The notes under the pieces are model-generated. The model saw only the letters and a program-made list of their open reading frames with translations. It did not search any database and was not told the origin of the DNA. A stretch of DNA of 5,849 nucleotides from Lishizhenia sp. (GTDB taxonomy: Bacteria; Bacteroidota; Bacteroidia; Flavobacteriales_D; Crocinitomicaceae). The position numbers were made by a program, and so were the translations under genes. This document shows positions 1 through 5,849 of this stretch, one piece after another. Positions within the stretch are counted from its first letter, which is position 1. Every line of letters starts with the position of its first letter. The stretch is from positions 1-5,849 of the forward strand of contig SKHH01000179.1 of NCBI GenBank assembly GCA_007117055.1. Reading direction: 5' to 3'.

Positions 1-3
1 CGA

Positions 4-20
4 ATATGAATAATTCATAT
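4..20. repeat. 17-base near-perfect palindrome
   Basis: ATATGAAT (4-11) and ATTCATAT (13-20) are exact reverse complements around a single central A at 12. This could be a protein-binding operator or part of a larger structured element continuing left of the window. No T-tract follows it, so it does not look like an intrinsic terminator. Confidence 0.6.
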
Positions 21-22
21 AC

Positions 23-74
23 TGGCTTGCGGTATTGTACGGTTGCAGTTCAATTATAAAATATCCGCAAGCCA
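23..74. repeat. Inverted repeat / bulged hairpin
   Basis: TGGCTTGCGG (23-32) is an exact reverse complement of CCGCAAGCCA (65-74). After one unpaired T at 64, TATT (33-36) pairs with AATA (60-63). The result is a 14-pair stem with a single bulge and a loop of about 23 bases. The outer stem is G+C-rich in otherwise A+T-rich DNA, so chance is an unlikely explanation. Neither side carries a T-tract, which argues against a simple terminator. A mobile-element end, a recombination site or a structured RNA are possible; no family is recognised. Confidence 0.6.
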
Positions 75-142
75 CTTCTATTTGGTAGGTGTATTATGGA
101 TGATTGATTAATAACATCAATTAAATTCATTTTTTGTATTAT

Positions 143-175
143 TATGGTAAACGTTCCGTGTTTTCCTCTACCATA
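143..175. repeat. Weak 7-base inverted repeat
   Basis: TATGGTA (143-149) is the reverse complement of TACCATA (169-175), separated by 19 bases. The arms are short and the sequence A+T-rich, so it may be chance. It lies about 100 bases upstream of the gene starting at 275 and could be an operator. Confidence 0.25.
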
Positions 176-274
176 GGTAAAACCAAAACATTTATAGTCC
201 CTTATTTGTACTTTGTACATGTATAATCGGCTCAAATAATTTATCTTTAGCATTTGAATTAAAAATAAAGCGTC

Positions 275-703
275 ATGCAAAACTATAAAAATCACATTCG
301 GTTTAACCCCTTACACCACTTCATGCTTACGCCACTTTTACTCGTGGTTTTTATTTGGTCGGTGGTTGATTTGGTAAATTCGGACAACGCGTCAACGCAA
401 CAAATACTGCTTGTTTTATTGGCGTTTGGTGCTATTTTTATGAGTTTGGTAGCGCGACTATATGGTCTCAAAAATCAAGATAGAATTATTCGCTTAGAAA
501 TGCGTCAACGTTATTTTGAGTTAACAGGAGAATCCTTTTTAACCAAAGAAACTGAATTACGTATGAGTCAAATCATTGCGTTGCGTTTTGCTTCCAATGA
601 GGAACTATTAGAACTCATGGATAGGGCGATTAAGGAAAAACTGAGCGCAAAAGAAATTAAACAAGCCATAAAAAATTGGCAAGCAGACCACATGCGTGTA
701 TAA
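275..703 (+). CDS. DUF6526-like small membrane protein
   Basis: This is a 142-residue protein of unknown function. The opening residues (MQNYKNHIRF followed by a His-His pair at 14-15) resemble my memory of the Bacteroidota DUF6526 family, which I could not verify by search. Two hydrophobic stretches at about 16-35 and 43-63 should form a helical hairpin in the inner membrane. A highly charged, helix-rich cytoplasmic tail of about 75 residues follows, with an R-x-x-R-Q-R-Y segment near 74-80 and a Lys/Glu-rich end. The ATG at 275 is chosen because it gives the family-like start; an A-rich run lies upstream and no Shine-Dalgarno site is seen, as is usual in this phylum. Riboflavin synthase starts 33 bases after the stop on the same strand, so the two could be co-transcribed, but no functional link is known to me. 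Confidence 0.8.
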   Translation: MQNYKNHIRFNPLHHFMLTPLLLVVFIWSVVDLVNSDNASTQQILLVLLAFGAIFMSLVARLYGLKNQDRIIRLEMRQRYFELTGESFLTKETELRMSQIIALRFASNEELLELMDRAIKEKLSAKEIKQAIKNWQADHMRV

Positions 704-736
704 GTCACGAATTATAAATAATAGAACGAATCAGCA

Positions 737-1324
737 ATGTTTACAGGAATAATAGAAACAATTGGAGTAGTAAAACACATCGAAAAAGAAGGGAGTAATG
801 TACACTTTACCCTTTCTTGTCCATTTACCAACGAACTAAAAATCGATCAAAGTGTGGCGCACAACGGGGTGTGCCTTACCGTAGTTGCAATTGATAACGA
901 TGAATACACCGTTACAGCTATTGACGAAACACTAAAACGAACCAATTTAGGAGCTTGGAAGGTACGTTCAAAAATCAATTTGGAACGTTGCATGATGATG
1001 GGCGGCCGTTTAGACGGACACATTGTTCAAGGACATGTCGACACCACAGCCGTTGTAGAGAGCATTCACGAGCAAGACGGAAGTTGGGAGTACTGTTTTC
1101 GCTATAACACCAAAGATGTCACCGTTGAAAAAGGCTCCATCACCATTAATGGCGTAAGCTTAACAGTCGTGCAATCCGAACCGCAGTTTTTTTCCGTTTG
1201 CATTATCCCTTACACCTACGAACACACTAATTTCCATACCTTACAAAAAGGAGACACCGTCAACTTGGAATTTGACATTATCGGGAAGTATGTAGCGCGT
1301 TTGATGGGGAAGAGTGGAGAGTAA
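737..1324 (+). CDS. ribE: Riboflavin synthase (alpha subunit type)
   Basis: The 195-residue enzyme catalyses the last step of riboflavin synthesis: dismutation of two 6,7-dimethyl-8-ribityllumazine to riboflavin plus a pyrimidinedione, in the cytosol, normally as a homotrimer. Two tandem lumazine-binding barrels are visible. The N-barrel (about 1-88) starts MFTGIIE and holds S39-V-A-H-N-G-V-C46-L-T-V. The C-barrel (about 97-185) holds N138-G-V-S-L-T-V. Between them lies G89-G-R-L-D-G-H-I-V-Q-G-H-V-D102. By alignment from memory with the E. coli enzyme, Phe2, Ser39, Cys46, His100 and Asp180 match functionally important residues, so it should be active. It lacks the C-terminal tail of the E. 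coli protein, and its length fits shorter family members. No FMN riboswitch is seen in the 33-base upstream gap. The gene is called ribE or ribC depending on species. Confidence 0.97.
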   Translation: MFTGIIETIGVVKHIEKEGSNVHFTLSCPFTNELKIDQSVAHNGVCLTVVAIDNDEYTVTAIDETLKRTNLGAWKVRSKINLERCMMMGGRLDGHIVQGHVDTTAVVESIHEQDGSWEYCFRYNTKDVTVEKGSITINGVSLTVVQSEPQFFSVCIIPYTYEHTNFHTLQKGDTVNLEFDIIGKYVARLMGKSGE

Positions 1325-4300
1325 AATTTTAGTGCATTTTCATTGAGTTTTGATAATACGAAAAAGTAGAAGTAAACTTTGTTTCTTTTAAGTATTAGAA
1401 TATCTACATGTGGCTCCATTTAAAATTCCGTATTTTTATTAGAATATATTACTGATCGTTTTATATTTAAATTAAATTAAATATATTTGTCCGTTAAAAC
1501 ACCATTTATGCCTTTTTTTATATTAGTGATTGCACTACTTACTTTAAATAGCTGTTCCTTTACTATCGCAACACTTTTCCAACGACCCAAAACCGTTACA
1601 GTAGAGAACTTTGAAGAGCTTACAGAGGGAGAGCAAAAGCATAAAATTTTCATTTCTACGGAGGATCGGCCATTGTTTACAGAGTTGTCTACAAATAAGA
1701 TAATAATTCCTAATAAAAATACTTCTGTTATTGTTAAAGTCAGAAAAGAAGGGTATCAAGACTTTTATTACAGAATAGAAAAGTCGGGGGATATTGTTGG
1801 TATATTGGATTTAGCAATTGGGGCGGGTGCCACAGCAGCAAGTTTTATTTTAGTAAATGACCCACAAACGCGCTTTTTGCCTTTAGTTGGAGCTTCTTTT
1901 TTTCTGTTTAGTGGTGTAAGCTCTTTTTTTGTTAAAAGGGCTTGGGGCGTTGTTCCAAAAAAGCTTTCAATTAAGCAAACAGATTTTACTGAGCATTTCA
2001 CCCATCAAGAAAATCAAAGTCAAATTGCTTTACAAGGCATATCTGTGGATACAGAAGGAGCTAAAGTCAAAGGTTCTATTCAGCTTACACATTTATGGAA
2101 ATACGATTTTTTATATGATTTTCCTTTTTATAATCAAGCCAATAAAATCTTGAATAATGCTAATCTCAATTATAAGTCAAACCCTTTAAAAGGGAACAAC
2201 GTTATTGTTTTAAAGGCGAAAATTAAAGATTTTGTGTTTATAAGTGGCCAAACCAAGGGAGCTACAGAAAAGATTGAAAATTATAAAATTTCGGCAAATG
2301 TAGAGTGGTCACTCATTAATCGTTTTAATGATGAGCTCATTGATAAAATTACAGTAGATATTACTTCTTATGATTTCCCCATTGATAATGCGTATAATAA
2401 AGAGTACGCTTACACGATGATGTATGATGCACTTGATAAATTACTAAAAGATGAAAAATTCATTACTCATCTGGAGAAAGACGTATATGCACCCAAACTA
2501 CAAAACACCCTTACACTTGAGCAGTCTAAGAAAACAACAAATCTTAAAAACGCATTTTCATCTAGTGTGGTTGTTCGATCTGGAAAAGTGCAAAGAGGTG
2601 GGTTTGTCATTGCTGATGATGGTTACATTATTTCTACTTCAGACTTTGTGGGAGCAGAGGACATTGAAATCATTTATGGAAATTACAATGTGGTTAAAGC
2701 AGAAATTATCAACCATAATTTTGATGCAAATATTACTTTGTTGAAGGCAAAAGAAATCAAAGAAGATTTTCCAACATATTCGATTGGATTAGGAGATTTT
2801 AAAAGTAATCTAGGAGATGATATATTTATCATAACATCAAAATATGAGGATGGAAAGTTTCATCAATCTACAAGTAGCGGTATTTTAGCTGGTTTTCGAA
2901 AGGAAAAAGAAGTTCAATTGTTACAAACGGATGCTGCAATAAACTATGGAGCTAGAGGTGGCCCTGCAATAAACGCTAAAGGTGAATTGGTAGGATTGGT
3001 TTCTGGAAAGTTCGGGGATTTTGGAGAAGAAGGACTCGGCTTTATTGTAGATGTTGAAACGGTAAAAAAGATGTTGAATATTTCATTTCTAAACAACTAA
3101 CAAAATGTCTTTAAAGAATTATGCAGCAATCCTTTTATTGTTTTCTACATTGATTTCATGTGGACCCATTTCGATGATAGGAGGTCGAAAAGTAAAGATA
3201 AAAAACTTTTATACCGTAATTCAGGATACAACGATCTCAATTTCGTATAGTACCGTAAATAGAACAGGTTTTTCTTTGGCACTTGTGCCGCAAGAAGAAA
3301 AGGACGGAATTCAAAGTTTTGAAGAGCTAACCGGCAACAAGATTAAATTGCGTACTAAAAGTGGAAATGTTATTTTAAAAATTGAGAAAGAAGGCTATTT
3401 ACCTAAATATGTCGCTTATGAGAAAAAAACAAACGCATGGTATTATGTGGACTTACCAATCGTTCTAGGAGCATATGGTGTAGCTATTTATATGGGGATT
3501 AACAATGATTTTGATTTTGACGCTCTAAGCACAGTTGCAGCATTGGGAGGAATTGGACTTCATCATATAATAATAACATCAGCAAAGTATAAGTTTCCAA
3601 AAAAAATCAAAATTCCAGATCAATCCTTTGTTAAGTTTCCGGAAAAACCTAAAAACACAAGGTATTTAATTGTTGATAGTATTCAGTTTAATACCAACGA
3701 GATCCAGACTAGAAGTTATTACAATAACTACAAACGATATCAAAAAGAAAGAGGGGGTGTTTTCCGTAAAGACCGAGATCTTATCTTTGATACAAAAAGT
3801 AACCGTATCCTTAAAGAAGACTATTTTAGATTAATACCAAACAAATATTTATTAAACAAACAGCTTTATAAATCTAATTATATTGATAGCTCTTTTGTTG
3901 TAAAAGATAAAGTCAATACGCTTTCATTAACATTTGAAATAAATAAAATAACAAAACACACCGTTCAAAATTTTGCATCATTTGAATTTGACATCGTTTG
4001 GGTATTAAAAGATTATATTACCAATAAGGTAGTTGCGAGTAAAGAAGAAAAAATACGGTCTTCCTTGCTCATAGACGACTTCTCTTTTTATAAAGATTAT
4101 GTGAATGATTTATTTTTGCCAAAATTAGCTGAGATCATTGAAAAAAATGTAATGGATATTCAAAAAGAAGACATCATTATAGAAAATAATAGAGAGAAGC
4201 TATTAGACTTTTCTAATAGTAATCCCGAGAGTATAGATTTATATAATGCACTTTTATCTTCGGTCACAGTAGTTTCTGAATCAGGACATAGTAGTGGTTT

Positions 4301-5849
4301 TTTCGTTTCTAATAATGGTTATGTCATTACCAGTATTGATAATGTAATTGGTAAGTCTGATTTATTAATTATTACAAATGACCAGAAAGAACACAAGGCA
4401 GAACTTATAAGGTTTTCTAAGAAATATGGGGTAGCTTTATTAAAAACTTCGCTCGAAAACACGCCTGTATTAAAGCCAGCATCTCAAACGGAAGTTAGAC
4501 GAGGAATGGATGTTTATGTTATTGGAACACCAAAGCTAAGGAAGTTTAATCAGTCATTATCAAAGGGGGTTGTTTCAGGGATACGTGAAAAACAACATGT
4601 GGAATTAATACAAACAGACGCCAGTATTAATGACGGAACCATTGGAGGACCTATGATTGATCAAAATGGAAATTTAATTGGTGTTGTCAATGACAAAATT
4701 TTGGCATTTGAGATTGAGGGGATTGGGTTTGCCGTGTCAATTAAACATATCGAAGAGGCATTGAATATTAAATTTTAAATTCACAGATGAAGATCATTTT
4801 TGCTTTAAGTATCGCTTTTCTTTTTTCGGGGTGCACTACATTTTTTGAATTACTATCTTATCCAGTAAAGGTTGAAAATCTTGATGTAATTTACGCGGAT
4901 TCATCAGTAGTATATTATTCGAATACATTTCCTTCGGGAACGGGTTTCTTTAAAGGCGCTATGCTTGATCAGGCGCACGACTTTAAAAAACTTAAATCAA
5001 ATAAAAGTTCTGTTGTTGGTAAAAGTTCTATTGTTTATAAAGTAGAACATATTGATGGAGTAACAGATTATTTTTTCGATCCAAGATCTAACAATACATT
5101 AAGATATATAACAGGTGGAGTAGCAATAGGCTTAGTAACTGCTGGAGTATTAAGTTTTAGGTCGGGTTCTAAGGAGGGTAGCAATAGTGATGATAGTTTT
5201 AGAAAAAAATCCAGTGGTTTTTTTATGGCTTCTCTTGGGGGAACCTTTCTCGTTGATTTTATTGCTCAAAGAGGAATTAACTTGTTTAAGCTTAATCTTA
5301 AAAAGAAGCGTGAATTTATGCCCAAAAGAATACGAGCTCAGAAATATATAAGACTTAATAACATTTCAGTTAAAAACGCAGAAGTTAAATATGAAGGGTT
5401 TCAAAATCTTAAAAAGTACCAAGAGAAAAAACCATGTTACTCACACTTCAAGAAGGAAAGAATGAAAAAAATAGAGTCGAATTGGAATGTAGCCTATATA
5501 TCCAGCAAAATGAATCAGATTTTTGACTATTACGGATTTTTGCCTGATAAAACGGTGTTAAGGGATCTTGCGAATGATTTATTGATTGATGTTAAAGTAA
5601 ATAAAACTACTTATAATTTATTTATCAGGGAAGATGATATATTTAAGGCTTACTACGATTTGGAATTTACTTTGACGGATGGTTATGGAGCGAAAATTTT
5701 ATCCAGCAGTCAGACGATTACCAATACCCCGTTTTTTGGTCAAACCCCTTTGTCAATTACAGAAAGCTTAAATTTTGCAATTCAGGAAGCGATATTAGAT
5801 TTCATCAATGAAGAAGAAGTGCAATATGAAATTAACACGTTTAAAACAG

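Larger units (their letters stand above)
1..274. other. Non-coding stretch with inverted repeats
   Basis: I see no convincing gene in this stretch. The one long open frame (50-295, minus strand) overlaps the start of the next gene, has no recognisable domain and reads like translated non-coding A+T-rich DNA. What stands out is structural: a 17-base palindrome at 4-20, a long hairpin at 23-74 and a weaker inverted repeat at 143-175. No tRNA-like or rRNA-like sequence is apparent. The 3' part should hold the promoter of the gene starting at 275. A partial match to the Bacteroidota -7 element (TATCTTTA, 242-249) lies there but has no good -33 partner. Confidence 0.6.

Overview
The window looks like a chromosomal segment from a member of the Bacteroidota, most likely a flavobacterium. 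The signs are high A+T, genes without Shine-Dalgarno sites, a candidate TAnnTTTG-type -7 element, a DUF6526-like membrane protein, and small lipoproteins with very short signal peptides. No taxonomic marker gene is present, so this placement is an inference from style.

Layout: positions 1-274 hold no convincing gene but contain two clear inverted repeats of unknown role. Positions 275-703 encode a small two-helix membrane protein (DUF6526-like). Positions 737-1324 encode riboflavin synthase, which forms riboflavin from two 6,7-dimethyl-8-ribityllumazine molecules. Both are ordinary, relatively G+C-richer genes. A 162-base A+T-rich gap follows, with an 11-base direct repeat and a 9-base-arm inverted repeat that overlaps a candidate promoter.

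From about 1487 to the right edge (5849) runs a tight same-strand array of three related lipoprotein genes with gaps of 4 and 8 bases; the third is cut off by the window. Each begins with a lipobox signal peptide, then a PEGA-like beta segment with a shared F-x-x-L-x-x-N-K motif, a pair of hydrophobic segments, and a middle alpha/beta-like domain. The first two end in a trypsin/HtrA-type (S1C) domain, without PDZ domains. The third stops at the window edge roughly where its protease-like domain would begin.

The main discovery: in both complete proteins, all three catalytic positions of the HtrA triad are replaced (His to Asp in both; Asp to Asn or Gly; Ser to Arg or Ile), while the surrounding fold-defining motifs are well kept. 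They therefore look like retained pseudoproteases anchored to a membrane, probably working together as a tandem family in the periplasm. I know of no described function for such a set. Its role (binding or sensing of peptides, scaffolding, envelope stress) is open.
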